A stretch of DNA of 64,000 nt, taken from positions 186,001-250,000 of the forward strand of contig NZ_QVON01000006.1 of assembly GCF_003426735.1 (NCBI RefSeq), in the 5' to 3' direction. Each line of letters begins with the position of its first letter. Position 1 is the stretch's first letter. Both the position numbers and the translations under genes were made by a program. The notes beneath the pieces are model-generated. The model was not told where the DNA came from. It saw only the letters and a program-made list of their open reading frames with translations, and ran no database searches. The DNA is from Arenibacter sp. P308M17. GTDB taxonomy: Bacteria > Bacteroidota > Bacteroidia > Flavobacteriales > Flavobacteriaceae. Positions 17,113 through 26,629 of this stretch are shown piece after piece.

Positions 17113-17880
17113 TTATTTGATAAAAAGGATGGATTTCTCGAAGAACTGGGTCGGGTTCTCTGCGTGAAGCCAATGCCCTGCCTTTTCTATGGTTTCTATC
17201 GTGGCCAATGGAAAATGTCTTTTTATGACAGGGAAATCATCTTGGGTGATGTACTCCGATCTGTCTCCCCTTAAAAAAAGTGTTGGTCCTTTGTAGGTGT
17301 CGGTAGATCCAATATTTTCCCCAATTTCCTCTATTTTTTCACTTAGAATCTTAAGATTGAAACGAAAACCCAGTACCCCCTTTTCTTCCCAATATAAATT
17401 TTTCAACAAAAATTGTCGGACCCCAACATTTTTGATGTATTTGGACAACTGTTCGTCCGCGTCATTTCTTGAGGTGATATTCCTAATGTCAATGGCATTG
17501 AGCCCGTTGATTATATCTTGATGATGCGGCGGGTAATATTTGGGGGCAATGTCGGCCACAAGCAGCTTTTTTGTCAAATGGGGATAGCGACAGGCAAAAA
17601 GCATGGCCGTTTTCCCCCCCATGGAATGGCCAAGTATAGTGGCGTTTCCCAATTGATAGTGGTCCATGTATTGTTTCACATCCCCTGCCAACAAATCATA
17701 ATTAAAATCGGCCGAATGAAAACTCTTTCCATGGTTGCGCAGATCCAGTAGGTGTGCTTGAAAGCCTTCTTCGGCATATTTGGAACCCATGGATTTCCAA
17801 TTGTCGGACATGCCCAAAAATCCGTGTAAAATAATTATGGGCTGTCCTTTCCCTAAAATATTGGAATGTAATACCGGCAT
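17113..17880 (-). CDS. Alpha/beta hydrolase, YbfF-like esterase
   Basis: A 255-residue soluble hydrolase. HGFLGMSDNWKSMG near residue 19 forms the oxyanion region, GHSMGG (about residues 84-89) is the nucleophile elbow with Ser86, and GHWLHAENP near the end supplies the catalytic His. The arrangement is that of YbfF-type acyl esterases; the natural substrate is unknown. It overlaps the end of pdxJ by one base, so the two form a translationally linked pair on the minus strand, with pdxJ first. A link to vitamin B6 metabolism is not established. Confidence 0.85.
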   Translation of the reverse strand: MPVLHSNILGKGQPIIILHGFLGMSDNWKSMGSKYAEEGFQAHLLDLRNHGKSFHSADFNYDLLAGDVKQYMDHYQLGNATILGHSMGGKTAMLFACRYPHLTKKLLVADIAPKYYPPHHQDIINGLNAIDIRNITSRNDADEQLSKYIKNVGVRQFLLKNLYWEEKGVLGFRFNLKILSEKIEEIGENIGSTDTYKGPTLFLRGDRSEYITQDDFPVIKRHFPLATIETIEKAGHWLHAENPTQFFEKSILFIK

Positions 17881-18593
17881 TATTTTAATTTGTTCAGGTA
17901 CATATTAATGACATTTTCCAGGCCTAGATAAAGGGATTCACATATTAGGGCATGGCCAATGGACACTTCCAATAAGTGGGGTATATTTTCCTTGAAATAT
18001 TTAATATTCTCCAAATTAAGGTCGTGCCCTGCATTGATGCCCATCCCCAATTGATGGGCCGCTTTGGCAGCTTCCCGAAAAGTAATAACGCCTGCCTTGT
18101 TTCCTTTGGAATATTCCTGGGCATAGCTTTCGGTATATAGTTCTATGCGGTCCGTGCCCGTCAATGCGGCGCCACGGACCATTTCAATATCGGCATCCAC
18201 AAAAATGGAAGTTCTGATCCCATTGCTTTTAAATGTTGCGATGACTTCTTTTAGAAAATCCCTATTTTTTACAGTGTCCCATCCTGCATTGGAGGTAATG
18301 GCATCAATGGCATCGGGGACTAGGGTAACCTGTGTAGGTTTTACCTCTAAAACCAAATCCATAAAGGATTGTACAGGGTTTCCTTCAATATTATATTCGG
18401 TGCGGACCAATTTCTTTAAATCCCTGGCATCCTGGTATTTAATATGCCTTTCATCAGGTCTTGGGTGTATGGTTATGCCCTGTGCACCAAAATCTTCGAT
18501 ATCCCTGGCTACTTTTAACAGGTCGGGTACGTTTCCTCCACGCGAATTTCTTAATGTTGCAATTTTATTTATATTAACGCTAAGCTTTGTCAT
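17880..18593 (-). CDS. pdxJ: Pyridoxine 5'-phosphate synthase PdxJ
   Basis: A 237-residue TIM-barrel enzyme that condenses 3-amino-2-oxopropyl phosphate with deoxyxylulose 5-phosphate to give pyridoxine 5'-phosphate, the last ring-forming step of vitamin B6 synthesis. The N-terminal [17 protein letters not shown], the phosphate-binding [13 protein letters not shown] (about residues 39-51) and [13 protein letters not shown] (about 189-201) are diagnostic. Length is standard. It is first in a two-gene unit with the downstream esterase gene. Confidence 0.97.
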   Translation of the reverse strand: MTKLSVNINKIATLRNSRGGNVPDLLKVARDIEDFGAQGITIHPRPDERHIKYQDARDLKKLVRTEYNIEGNPVQSFMDLVLEVKPTQVTLVPDAIDAITSNAGWDTVKNRDFLKEVIATFKSNGIRTSIFVDADIEMVRGAALTGTDRIELYTESYAQEYSKGNKAGVITFREAAKAAHQLGMGINAGHDLNLENIKYFKENIPHLLEVSIGHALICESLYLGLENVINMYLNKLK

Positions 18594-19020
18594 AGGATTT
18601 AGGTATGTTTAAAAAGCAAAAATACAAATTAGGCATACCTTTTGCTTCTTTTATTGGGAAATGAGCATAAACAAAATTAATTTTTTTACATACCGACCGA
18701 AATAATTAAATTTTTTATGCGAAAGCGCAGCGGTTGATTTAAGTGAAAAATTTTTATTATCCTTATTTTCAGATTAATAAAAATTTTAAATAAATGAAAG
18801 ACTTCGATTTTCAAGCTCGGTTGGATCTATTGTGGAAAATATAGGCAACAGGATTCCGGGGGCTCTTGATGGCATTTATGTAGGATAGGTTTTGGAGCAA
18901 CGATAATTTTTCCCATTGTTTTTTAAATGCATACAAAAGCTTGGTTTTTTAGAAATAATACTTGGGAAGATTCGGGTTCTTAGAAATTATTATTAGTATT
19001 TTGCGTTATAATATGAAGTT
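18594..19020. other. 427-bp divergent intergenic region, no gene supported
   Basis: AT-rich DNA between pdxJ (minus) and the CBS gene (plus). Only a 16-codon frame at 18794-18844 is present, with no family. It should hold promoters for both genes, but I see no clean TAnnTTTG element; the closest on the plus strand is TATTTTG near 18997. Confidence 0.6.
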
Positions 19021-19677
19021 ATGAACATTCAAAACAACATAATTGTCACATTGCCGGTTTTTAAAGTAGGGGATTCCTTAAAAAAGGTAATCAAATTCTT
19101 TAATGAATCTACCTATTCCCATATTGCCGTAGTGGAAGGGAATGTTTTTCTTGGGGTTTTGGGTGAAGATGATCTTGATAATTACGAACAGAATGGTAAG
19201 GTAGAGGATTATCGATATAATTTGGAAACCTTTTTTGTCCGAAAGGAAACTTCTTGGCTGGATGTACTGGAACTATTTTCGAAGAACGGGGCAAACCTTT
19301 TGCCTGTCCTGGATGATAACGGCCTTGTTTTGGGGTATTATGATCTTATTGATATTGTGGACAAGTTTATAGATACGCCCTTTTTTACGGAGCCAGGGGG
19401 AATCCTTGTCCTGGCAAAGGGAATAAAGGATTACTCCTTTAGCGAAATTGCCCAAATTGTGGAAAGCAACAATGTTAAGCTGATCGGAGGGTTTATTACG
19501 GAGATACGAAATGACGTTATTCAGATCACCATTAAAATAGGGACTACACATTTAAATGAAATTATACAGTCATTTAGAAGATATAACTACACCATACTCT
19601 ACGGAAATAACGACGATCAATTTATTGAGGATTTAAAGCAGAGGTCCGATTATTTGGATAAATATCTCAATGTGTAA
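19021..19677 (+). CDS. CBS-domain pair protein
   Basis: A 218-residue cytoplasmic protein with two CBS motifs at about residues 5-60 and 65-125 (VLPVLDDNGLVLGYYDLIDI is the typical end of the second). The C-terminal ~90 residues form an ACT-like or alpha-beta region. CBS pairs bind adenine nucleotides and regulate partner proteins. It lies 192 bp upstream of nadK on the same strand, an arrangement I recall as common in flavobacteria, but no direct functional link is known. Confidence 0.83.
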   Translation: MNIQNNIIVTLPVFKVGDSLKKVIKFFNESTYSHIAVVEGNVFLGVLGEDDLDNYEQNGKVEDYRYNLETFFVRKETSWLDVLELFSKNGANLLPVLDDNGLVLGYYDLIDIVDKFIDTPFFTEPGGILVLAKGIKDYSFSEIAQIVESNNVKLIGGFITEIRNDVIQITIKIGTTHLNEIIQSFRRYNYTILYGNNDDQFIEDLKQRSDYLDKYLNV

Positions 19678-19869
19678 CCCCTATGGAATAAATCAGCTTG
19701 ATCAAGAGCCATGCCTCCCGATAATTTTGGGGCTTATGTCTATTGACCTTGGCCAATAACATCTGCCTGTCCGCCCCTTCCGGTACGGACGGGAATGGAG
19801 AAATTGGGCGGGTCTGACCAAAAGAAATAAATTTAAACGGATAAAACGAACATTAAGAAATTTAAACCT

Positions 19870-20751
19870 GTGAAAGTTGCCATTTACGGACTTACCGGTC
19901 AGAACAACGTTTTGGATTGTATTGTGGAATTGTTGGATGAACTTCAAAATGAAAACGCAGAAGTCTATTTTGAAAAAGGGTTTTACAATTTGATTATGTC
20001 CAAACAAAATGTGGGCGAATTCCCCGTATTTACAGACTCCATTGGGCTAGATACCAGTTTCGATATGTTTGTGAGTTTTGGTGGCGATGGTACCATATTA
20101 AGGGCTACCACGTATGTGCGCGACCTAGGAATACCGATCGTAGGTGTAAATACGGGTAGACTGGGATTTTTATCCACCTTTAGAAAAGAAGATGTACGCA
20201 AGGTGGTAAAGGAATTCGTTTCGGGAGCCTATACCGTAGTAGAGCGCAGTTTGGTGCAGGTAGATGCCCGATCCGATATTCCGGAATTTAAGACATTGAA
20301 CTTCGCATTGAATGAGATTACCGTAAGCAGGAAGGATACCACTTCCATGATTACGGTGGAAACACATTTGAACAATGAATACCTTACATCCTATTGGGCA
20401 GATGGATTAATAGTGGCGACGCCAACCGGGTCTACGGGGTACTCACTAAGCTGTGGCGGCCCTGTAATTGCCCCCACGGCAAAATCATTGATACTTACCC
20501 CCATTGCACCCCATAATTTAAATGCAAGACCTTTGGTAATTTCGGACGATACCGTTATTAGGCTCAAGGTTTCGGGGAGGGAAGAAAGTCATTTAGTTTC
20601 TTTGGACTCCAGGATAGCTACTGTGGCCAGTGGAAAGGAAATTTTTATTAGAAAAGCGCCATTTACCATTAAAATGATAGAATATACCTCCGAAAGTTTT
20701 CTTAAAACACTTCGAAATAAGTTGTTATGGGGCGAAGACAAACGTAACTGA
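19870..20751 (+). CDS. nadK: NAD kinase
   Basis: A 293-residue enzyme that phosphorylates NAD to NADP with ATP. The catalytic GGDGT motif is at about residues 74-78 (FGGDGTILRAT), followed by the NTGRLGFLSTF motif and the glycine-rich TPTGSTGYSLSCGGP stretch (about 180-194). The start is GTG at 19870. It opens the envelope block that continues with DUF6089, uppS and bamA, although a dispersed repeat of about 150 bp separates it from DUF6089. Confidence 0.96.
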   Translation: MKVAIYGLTGQNNVLDCIVELLDELQNENAEVYFEKGFYNLIMSKQNVGEFPVFTDSIGLDTSFDMFVSFGGDGTILRATTYVRDLGIPIVGVNTGRLGFLSTFRKEDVRKVVKEFVSGAYTVVERSLVQVDARSDIPEFKTLNFALNEITVSRKDTTSMITVETHLNNEYLTSYWADGLIVATPTGSTGYSLSCGGPVIAPTAKSLILTPIAPHNLNARPLVISDDTVIRLKVSGREESHLVSLDSRIATVASGKEIFIRKAPFTIKMIEYTSESFLKTLRNKLLWGEDKRN

Positions 20752-20822
20752 TTGTTTTTCGGGGCGACAATAAAAAGGAACAAAATCTGTTTATCAAGTG
20801 GGAACATGAATGTAATAATTGG

Positions 20823-20969
20823 CTTGTGCTAAGTAGACCGTGAAATGACTTCTCTTCCGAAAACCTTCGGAATCCGCTCGAAGTGACGATCGATTGTCCG
20901 GTCGAGGATCCCGATAGCTATCGGGAGAGACCTAAATTCAATGGCAAAACATACTTAACATAACACTGG
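20823..20969 (+). repeat. MITE-like dispersed element, copy A
   Basis: A non-coding ~147-bp stretch that is repeated in inverted orientation at 54920-55046. Shared core pieces include GATTGTCCGGTCGAGGATC and the perfect palindrome CCCGATAGCTATCGGG (20910-20925). Its right end TTAACATAACACTGG resembles the inverted left end of copy B (CTAGTGTTAGTCAA), suggesting short terminal inverted repeats. Copy A contains an extra small hairpin, TTCCGAAAACCTTCGGAA. Confidence 0.75.
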
Positions 20970-20988
20970 TCTAAACTGCTGAAATTGT

Positions 20989-20996
20989 TATATTTG
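20989..20996 (+). promoter_or_regulatory. -7 element for the DUF6089-uppS-bamA unit
   Basis: TATATTTG, a perfect TAnnTTTG match, lies 16 bp before the DUF6089 start codon. No clear -33 TTTG is seen at the expected distance; the repeat element ends just upstream and could supply part of the promoter. Confidence 0.5.
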
Positions 20997-21012
20997 CAAA
21001 TTTTTATAAATA

Positions 21013-21699
21013 ATGAGGTTATTTTTTGCAGCAATCCTTCTTTTTATTTTTAGTGAAATGAAGGGGCAAACATACGAGATCGGCCTATTTGCAGGGGGCG
21101 CCAATAATATTGGGGATGTTGGAAGGTCTAATTTTATTTTGCCTTCGGGTCCGGCTTTTGGTGGCATTTTTAAATGGAACAAGAGTAAACGGTATGCTTG
21201 GAGGGCCAGTATTATTTATGGAGAGTTTACGGCGGACGATTCCAAATCGGACATTCCGTCCCGTCAACAACGTAATTTTATTATGGACAATAATATTCTG
21301 GAGGCGTCCGCAGGTTTGGAATTTAATTTTGTAGAATATAATCTACACCGTTTGGGGCCGGCCTTTACCCCTTATCTATATACTGGTGTTACCTATTTTA
21401 GATATGGGTATCATTATTTTGATGCGGCGCAGTTGCAGGATGTAGGGCAAAAAGACGGTTCATTTGCGGTACCAATGACAGTTGGGGCCAAATTAAGGAT
21501 CAGTCAGTTCTTTATTGTAGGGGCCGAAATAGGGGCGAGATATACTTTTACCGATAATTTGGATGCCAGCAACCCACAAGGTTCCAATTATGAAGAATTT
21601 AGGTTTGGGAATATTTTTAGTGATGATTGGTATGTGTTCTCCGGGGTTACCTTAACGTATACCTTTGGAAGAAAACCTTGTATGGATTGCTTTCAGTAG
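21013..21699 (+). CDS. DUF6089 family outer-membrane beta-barrel protein
   Basis: A 228-residue exported protein. A signal peptide (about residues 1-19, ending MKGQ) is followed by alternating amphipathic strands, consistent with a small outer-membrane beta-barrel. It ends with the aromatic strand VTLTYTFGRK and a short Cys-containing tail. It sits directly before uppS and bamA, and its TAG stop overlaps the uppS GTG by one base, so all three are probably one operon. Role unknown; position suggests an envelope function. Confidence 0.82.
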   Translation: MRLFFAAILLFIFSEMKGQTYEIGLFAGGANNIGDVGRSNFILPSGPAFGGIFKWNKSKRYAWRASIIYGEFTADDSKSDIPSRQQRNFIMDNNILEASAGLEFNFVEYNLHRLGPAFTPYLYTGVTYFRYGYHYFDAAQLQDVGQKDGSFAVPMTVGAKLRISQFFIVGAEIGARYTFTDNLDASNPQGSNYEEFRFGNIFSDDWYVFSGVTLTYTFGRKPCMDCFQ

Positions 21700-22448
21700 T
21701 GAAAAAAAATATTAGTTTGGAAGAATTAAAGATCAAATCATTGCCAAGACACTTGGCCATAATTATGGATGGTAACGGGCGATGGGCAAAAGAAAAGGGG
21801 AAATTAAGGGTTTTTGGCCATGAACAGGGGGTAAAAACGGTTAGGAGAACTGTCGAGGATTGTGCCAGGATAGGGTTGGAGTACCTTACTTTATACACCT
21901 TCTCTACCGAGAATTGGAACAGGCCCAAATTGGAAGTGGATACTTTAATGCGATTATTGGTTTCTTCCCTGAAAAAGGAGTTGAAAACCTTGAATAAAAA
22001 TAATATAAGGTTAAATACCATTGGCAATATAGCTTCCTTGCCAAATAATGCGTATAAGGAATTGTTGGACGTAATGGGGAAAACCAGTGCCAATACCGGT
22101 ATGACTTTGACTCTTGCTCTTAGTTATGGGTCTCGGGAAGAAATAAAAAATGCCGTACAACAGATTTGTGTCAAAGTTAAAAATAATATAATTTCTCCCG
22201 AAAATATTGACGAAACCATTATTAATAACCATCTTTACACGCAAAATTTACCAGATGTAGACTTGTTGATCCGTACCAGTGGAGAGCATAGGATCAGTAA
22301 TTTCCTACTATGGCAGATTGCATATGCGGAATTGTATTTTATTGATGTATTTTGGCCGGATTTTTCGGAACAGCATTTATTGGAAGCCATTAAAAATTAC
22401 CAGAACAGAGAACGAAGATTTGGAAAAACTAGCGAACAACTCACCTAG
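21699..22448 (+). CDS. uppS: Isoprenyl transferase (undecaprenyl diphosphate synthase)
   Basis: A 249-residue cis-prenyltransferase that makes the C55 lipid carrier for peptidoglycan and other envelope polymers. The IMDGNGRWAKEKG motif holds the catalytic Asp (about residues 23-35), and RTSGEHRISNFLLWQIAYAE (about 190-209) is the conserved substrate-binding stretch. The start is GTG at 21699, overlapping the previous stop; the frame is open further upstream but those codons overlap DUF6089. The downstream bamA starts four bases after the stop. Confidence 0.95.
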   Translation: MKKNISLEELKIKSLPRHLAIIMDGNGRWAKEKGKLRVFGHEQGVKTVRRTVEDCARIGLEYLTLYTFSTENWNRPKLEVDTLMRLLVSSLKKELKTLNKNNIRLNTIGNIASLPNNAYKELLDVMGKTSANTGMTLTLALSYGSREEIKNAVQQICVKVKNNIISPENIDETIINNHLYTQNLPDVDLLIRTSGEHRISNFLLWQIAYAELYFIDVFWPDFSEQHLLEAIKNYQNRERRFGKTSEQLT

Positions 22449-22452
22449 CGGC

Positions 22453-25032
22453 ATGAATAGGTTCATGTCCCTTGAACTTTTTATTACACTTTTATTCTTA
22501 ATTTTTACTACAGTTATCTCGGCGCAGGATACTTCCTATGAAGATGGTAAGAAGTATATTCTTGGAGGGCTGGAAGTTACCGGATTGCAAAGTTACAACG
22601 AACAGACCGTTAAGACCTATACAGGTTTAAGGATAGGACAGTCCATTACCGTCCCCGGAGATGAAATTAGTGCCGTCATCAATAAATTATGGGGATTGGA
22701 ACTGTTTACGGATATCAACTTTTATATTACCAACATTGAAGGGGAAAATGTTTTTCTCGAATTGAACATCCTTGAGAGGCCAACTCTTTCCAATGTAACC
22801 GTGTATGGGGTAAAAAAAGGAAAGATAGAGGAAATTTTAAAGGATACCGATCTAAAAAAGGGCAAAAAGATAACCGAGAGTTTGATCGCCAATTCCAAGA
22901 ATTACATCCAGAACAAATACAAAAAAAAAGGATATCTTAATGCCAAGGTAAATATTGCCACTGCAAAGGATACCGTCGATGCCAATACGCAGACTATGGT
23001 CATTAATGTAAAGAAGGGCGATAAGGTAAAGATCCACGATATTGTTTTTGAAGGAAACGAACAGTTGTCCGACAAAAAATTGGGCAAGGCCATGAAAAAG
23101 ACCAAAAAGAAAAAGTTCTATCGTTTCTGGAAGAAATCCAAATATATAGAGGAGGATTACAAAACAGATCTCGTGTCCCTGGTGGATAAATACGCCGAAA
23201 ACGGTTATAGGGATGCAAGGATCGTTTCCGACACTTTTGTAAGGGTTTCCGATGATCTCATCGATTTGAAGATCAAGGTAGAGGAAGGGAACAAGTATTA
23301 TTTTGGGGATATAGATTTCGTTGGAAATACAATTTATACGGACCGTCAACTTGGGCAGGTCTTGGGGCTCAAAAAGGGGGATACCTATAATGGGGTATTG
23401 TTGCGCGAACGTATTGCGGATGACACAAAGCCGGATGCGGAAGATTTAACCAATTTATATCAAAACAACGGCTATCTGTTCTCCAGTATCAACCCAGTGG
23501 AGATTTCCGCAGATAATGATACCATCAATTTTGAAATTAGGATTATTGAAGGCAAGGAGACCTTTTTGGATCACGTTACCGTTATCGGTAATGACAAGAC
23601 CAATGACCATGTTATTTTTAGGGAGCTGCGTACAAGGCCTGGCCAACGCTATAATAAATCGGACATCATTAGGAGTATCAGGGAATTGGGCCAATTGGGA
23701 TTCTTTGATGCGGAACAGATTAAACCGGATATCCAAAACCCGGATCCGAATGCGGGAACAGTGGATATTGCTTACAATCTGGTGGAAGCCGGATCCAGCC
23801 AGATAGAGCTCCAAGGGGGGTATGGTGGTGGAGGTTTTATCGGTACCTTGGGATTGTCCTTTAGTAACTTCTCCATGAAAAATTTATTTAAAGGGGAAGC
23901 TTATAAACCGGTCCCTATGGGAGATGGGCAAACCTTTGCCCTGCGTTTGCAGGCTAGTAGGACCTATAGGGTGTATAGTTTAAATTTTTCCGAACCATGG
24001 TTGGGGGGTAAAAAACCGGTAAGGTTCAATATGTCCCTTTCCAGAACACAACAATTTTATTTCAATCCCTATGTAAGTAACAGACCGGACAAAAGCAGGC
24101 AATTCTCCATAACCGGAATTACGGCCGGTTTGGCAAAAAGGGTACAATGGCCGGATGATTTCTTTACCATTTCCCACTCTTTGGGATATCAGTTATATAA
24201 TTTTCAGGATTATAATTTGGGACTTTTTAATTTCGGGAACGGAAAATCGAACTCCATAGCATATACGTTGGGAATTTCTAGAAATGCTACTGGCGGCGGA
24301 CGTATTTATCCAAGATCGGGATCCAACTTTGAAGTAACTGCAAAATTTACACCTCCATTTTCTTTGTTCAACAATATAGATTATAAACAGCTTAATGAAG
24401 ATTTGGAAGTCGCCATTGAGGAAAGGGACAATGAGGAGGTAGAGCGCATAGATCAGGAGCGCTTTAAATGGCTGGAATTCTACAAGGTTAATTTTAAGGG
24501 AGATTGGTATACCGCTTTGGTAGGTGATCTTGTTCTAAGGACCAACGCCGAATTTGGATTTCTGGGAAATTATAATGAAGAGGTAGGTAAAGTGCCATTT
24601 GAACGATTTTTTGTTGGTGGGGACGGTATGGGTGCCTACACTTTGGATGGTAGGGATGTTATTGCCCTTAGAGGGTATGAGAATCAATCCCTGACCCCCT
24701 ATGGTACGGATCTGCTAAGTGGTGGACAAGTACAGGATGGTGGAGTGGTGTACAATAAATATTCCTTGGAGCTGAGATATCCTTTGACCTTAAAACCATC
24801 CGCTTCCATTTATGGACAGGTATTTTTAGAGGCGGGTAATGCCTTCAACAATTTTCAAGACTTTAATCCGTTTGAGTTAAAAAGATCTGCCGGAGTGGGG
24901 CTACGTATTTTTATGCCGGCATTTGGATTATTGGGAATTGATTTCGGATATGGATTTGATCAAGATTATAACCCCAATTCAAATGGACCTAGCGGTTGGC
25001 AAACCCACTTCATTATTGGACAACAGTTTTAA
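22453..25032 (+). CDS. bamA: Outer membrane protein assembly factor BamA
   Basis: An 859-residue outer-membrane protein that inserts beta-barrels. A signal peptide occupies residues 1-25. Five POTRA repeats follow (recognisable by returns such as KKGYLNAKV, ENGYRDARI and NNGYLFSSI), then the 16-strand barrel with the lid motif ALRGYENQ and the C-terminal FGYGFD ... HFIIGQQF ending in Phe. ATG 22453 is used because it starts a clean signal peptide; an in-frame upstream region overlaps uppS. Two Skp-like chaperone genes follow, which fits joint work in outer-membrane assembly. Confidence 0.95.
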   Translation: MNRFMSLELFITLLFLIFTTVISAQDTSYEDGKKYILGGLEVTGLQSYNEQTVKTYTGLRIGQSITVPGDEISAVINKLWGLELFTDINFYITNIEGENVFLELNILERPTLSNVTVYGVKKGKIEEILKDTDLKKGKKITESLIANSKNYIQNKYKKKGYLNAKVNIATAKDTVDANTQTMVINVKKGDKVKIHDIVFEGNEQLSDKKLGKAMKKTKKKKFYRFWKKSKYIEEDYKTDLVSLVDKYAENGYRDARIVSDTFVRVSDDLIDLKIKVEEGNKYYFGDIDFVGNTIYTDRQLGQVLGLKKGDTYNGVLLRERIADDTKPDAEDLTNLYQNNGYLFSSINPVEISADNDTINFEIRIIEGKETFLDHVTVIGNDKTNDHVIFRELRTRPGQRYNKSDIIRSIRELGQLGFFDAEQIKPDIQNPDPNAGTVDIAYNLVEAGSSQIELQGGYGGGGFIGTLGLSFSNFSMKNLFKGEAYKPVPMGDGQTFALRLQASRTYRVYSLNFSEPWLGGKKPVRFNMSLSRTQQFYFNPYVSNRPDKSRQFSITGITAGLAKRVQWPDDFFTISHSLGYQLYNFQDYNLGLFNFGNGKSNSIAYTLGISRNATGGGRIYPRSGSNFEVTAKFTPPFSLFNNIDYKQLNEDLEVAIEERDNEEVERIDQERFKWLEFYKVNFKGDWYTALVGDLVLRTNAEFGFLGNYNEEVGKVPFERFFVGGDGMGAYTLDGRDVIALRGYENQSLTPYGTDLLSGGQVQDGGVVYNKYSLELRYPLTLKPSASIYGQVFLEAGNAFNNFQDFNPFELKRSAGVGLRIFMPAFGLLGIDFGYGFDQDYNPNSNGPSGWQTHFIIGQQF

Positions 25033-25131
25033 TGTATAGAAATTTGTAATTGTTTCATATGTTAAACGGTTCATTCTAAAATATTTAGTTATTTTGGCAC
25101 GATATTTTCTATAGTATAAAAAGAAGATAGC

Positions 25132-25977
25132 ATGGGAATTAAATCAAAAGTACTTTTGTCTCTGGCGGCAACTTTGTTTCTTGCCACTGTTTCGGCCCAA
25201 AGGACAATTAGGATAGGTTATGTGGATATGGAATATATCCTGGAGAATGTAGAGGAGTACCGGGAGGCCAATGAGCAATTGGCGGACAAGGTACAGAAAT
25301 GGAAATTGGAGCTGGATAAGGAGAAGGGGGTAATAGACCAGATGAAGAAGGACTTAATGGCGGAGAAAGTGCTGTTGACCGAGGAATTGATTTCGGAGCG
25401 GCAGGAGGAGATCCAAATCTTGGAAAAGGAGATGTTCGATTATCAACAGGATAGGTTTGGTCCGGAAGGGGATCTGGTACTTCAGAAAGCAAGATTGATC
25501 CAACCCATTCAGGATCAGGTTTTCAATGAAGTGCAGAAAATAGGTGCAAATAAAAAATATGATTTTATTTTTGATAAATCGGCAGATGTTGTAATGTTGT
25601 ATTCCGAGAAAAGACACGATATTAGCGATCTTGTTTTAAGGGGGATTTCGAGGACAAGAAAAATAAGTGCACCCAAGAACAGACAAAGTGCCGGAAGTAG
25701 TTTTGAAAATATAGAAGAAGAGGAAGCTGAAGAAAATATAAGCGATGCCATTTTAGAGCGTCAGGAAAGGGCAAAGCAGGCAGAAGAGGCCAGAACCAAG
25801 ACTGCTGAGGAAAACCGGGCAGAACAGTTAAAGATCCGGGAAGAACGCAAAAAGGCATACGAGGAAAGAAGGAAAAAATTATTGGAGGAAAGGGAAGCCA
25901 AAAGAAAAAAGGAGCTGGAAGAAAGAAGCGGTAAAAACGATCCGGAAGAACAGGATAGTTCAAAGGACAGTCAATAA
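25132..25977 (+). CDS. OmpH/Skp-family periplasmic chaperone with extended charged tail
   Basis: A 281-residue secreted protein: signal peptide (residues 1-22, ending SAQ), a Skp-like beta/coiled-coil body beginning RTIRIGYVDMEYILEN, and a C-terminal ~90 residues of highly charged Glu/Lys/Arg coiled coil. Skp/OmpH proteins hold unfolded outer-membrane proteins. The tail is longer than in classic Skp (about 160 residues), so the pair here seems to be one long and one short paralogue. It lies 99 bp after bamA. Confidence 0.88.
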   Translation: MGIKSKVLLSLAATLFLATVSAQRTIRIGYVDMEYILENVEEYREANEQLADKVQKWKLELDKEKGVIDQMKKDLMAEKVLLTEELISERQEEIQILEKEMFDYQQDRFGPEGDLVLQKARLIQPIQDQVFNEVQKIGANKKYDFIFDKSADVVMLYSEKRHDISDLVLRGISRTRKISAPKNRQSAGSSFENIEEEEAEENISDAILERQERAKQAEEARTKTAEENRAEQLKIREERKKAYEERRKKLLEEREAKRKKELEERSGKNDPEEQDSSKDSQ

Positions 25978-26053
25978 TATTAAATTAAGCTTAAACCAAA
26001 TTACATTTATATAACTAAATCTTTAAATTAACACTCAAACATTAATTGAAATC

Positions 26054-26563
26054 ATGAAACAGATTAAAAGAATAGCAGTAGCCATAGTTTTGTTCGTAGC
26101 AGCTACCAGTTTTGTTAATGCACAGGCAAAAATTGCACATATAGATGTACAGAAATTGTTGTCTGAAATGCCGGAGATGAAGGCGGCCGAAGCAGAACTT
26201 AAGAAACTACAGGAAACATACAGGGCCGATATTGAGAGCTCTATGACCGAATTTCAAAATAAGTTGACCCAGTATAGAAATGAATCCGCATCCAAATCCG
26301 AAGAAGAAAACCAGAAAAGGGCTTTGGAAGTTCAAGGTTTTGAAAAAAATATAAGTGAGGCACAACAGACCGCGCAGCAGGAACTACAAAAGAAACAGGC
26401 CGAGCTTTTAGGCCCTATCACAGAAAAGGCCAAAAAAGCGATCGAGTCGGTTGCCGCCGCCCAAGGCTTGGATTATGTTATGGATGCTACCCAAGGTGGT
26501 GGATTGATCGTAGCCAAAGGGAAGGATATCCTACCTGACGTGAAGAAACAATTGGGTTTCTGA
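26054..26563 (+). CDS. OmpH/Skp-family periplasmic chaperone
   Basis: A 169-residue secreted chaperone of standard Skp length. Signal peptide residues 1-23 (ending VNAQ), then AKIAHIDVQKLLSEMPEMK, a long coiled coil (about residues 45-115) and a closing beta region DYVMDATQGGGLIVAKG. It lies 76 bp after its longer paralogue and is followed by a strong terminator that ends the envelope operon. Confidence 0.92.
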   Translation: MKQIKRIAVAIVLFVAATSFVNAQAKIAHIDVQKLLSEMPEMKAAEAELKKLQETYRADIESSMTEFQNKLTQYRNESASKSEEENQKRALEVQGFEKNISEAQQTAQQELQKKQAELLGPITEKAKKAIESVAAAQGLDYVMDATQGGGLIVAKGKDILPDVKKQLGF

Positions 26564-26585
26564 TCCAACAATAAAATGTTTTAAT

Positions 26586-26621
26586 AAAAAGGCCGTCCAA
26601 TACGTATTGGACGGCCTTTTT
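26586..26621 (+). terminator. Strong intrinsic terminator after the Skp genes
   Basis: A perfect 15-bp stem, AAAAAGGCCGTCCAA with TTGGACGGCCTTTTT, around a TACGTA loop, ending in a T run. It lies 22 bp after the stop codon. Confidence 0.92.
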
Positions 26622-26629
26622 ATGTGTAG

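Noticed and set aside
18794-18844. A 16-codon frame in the pdxJ/CBS intergenic region
   Set aside because: Too short, no biased composition and no following regulatory structure.
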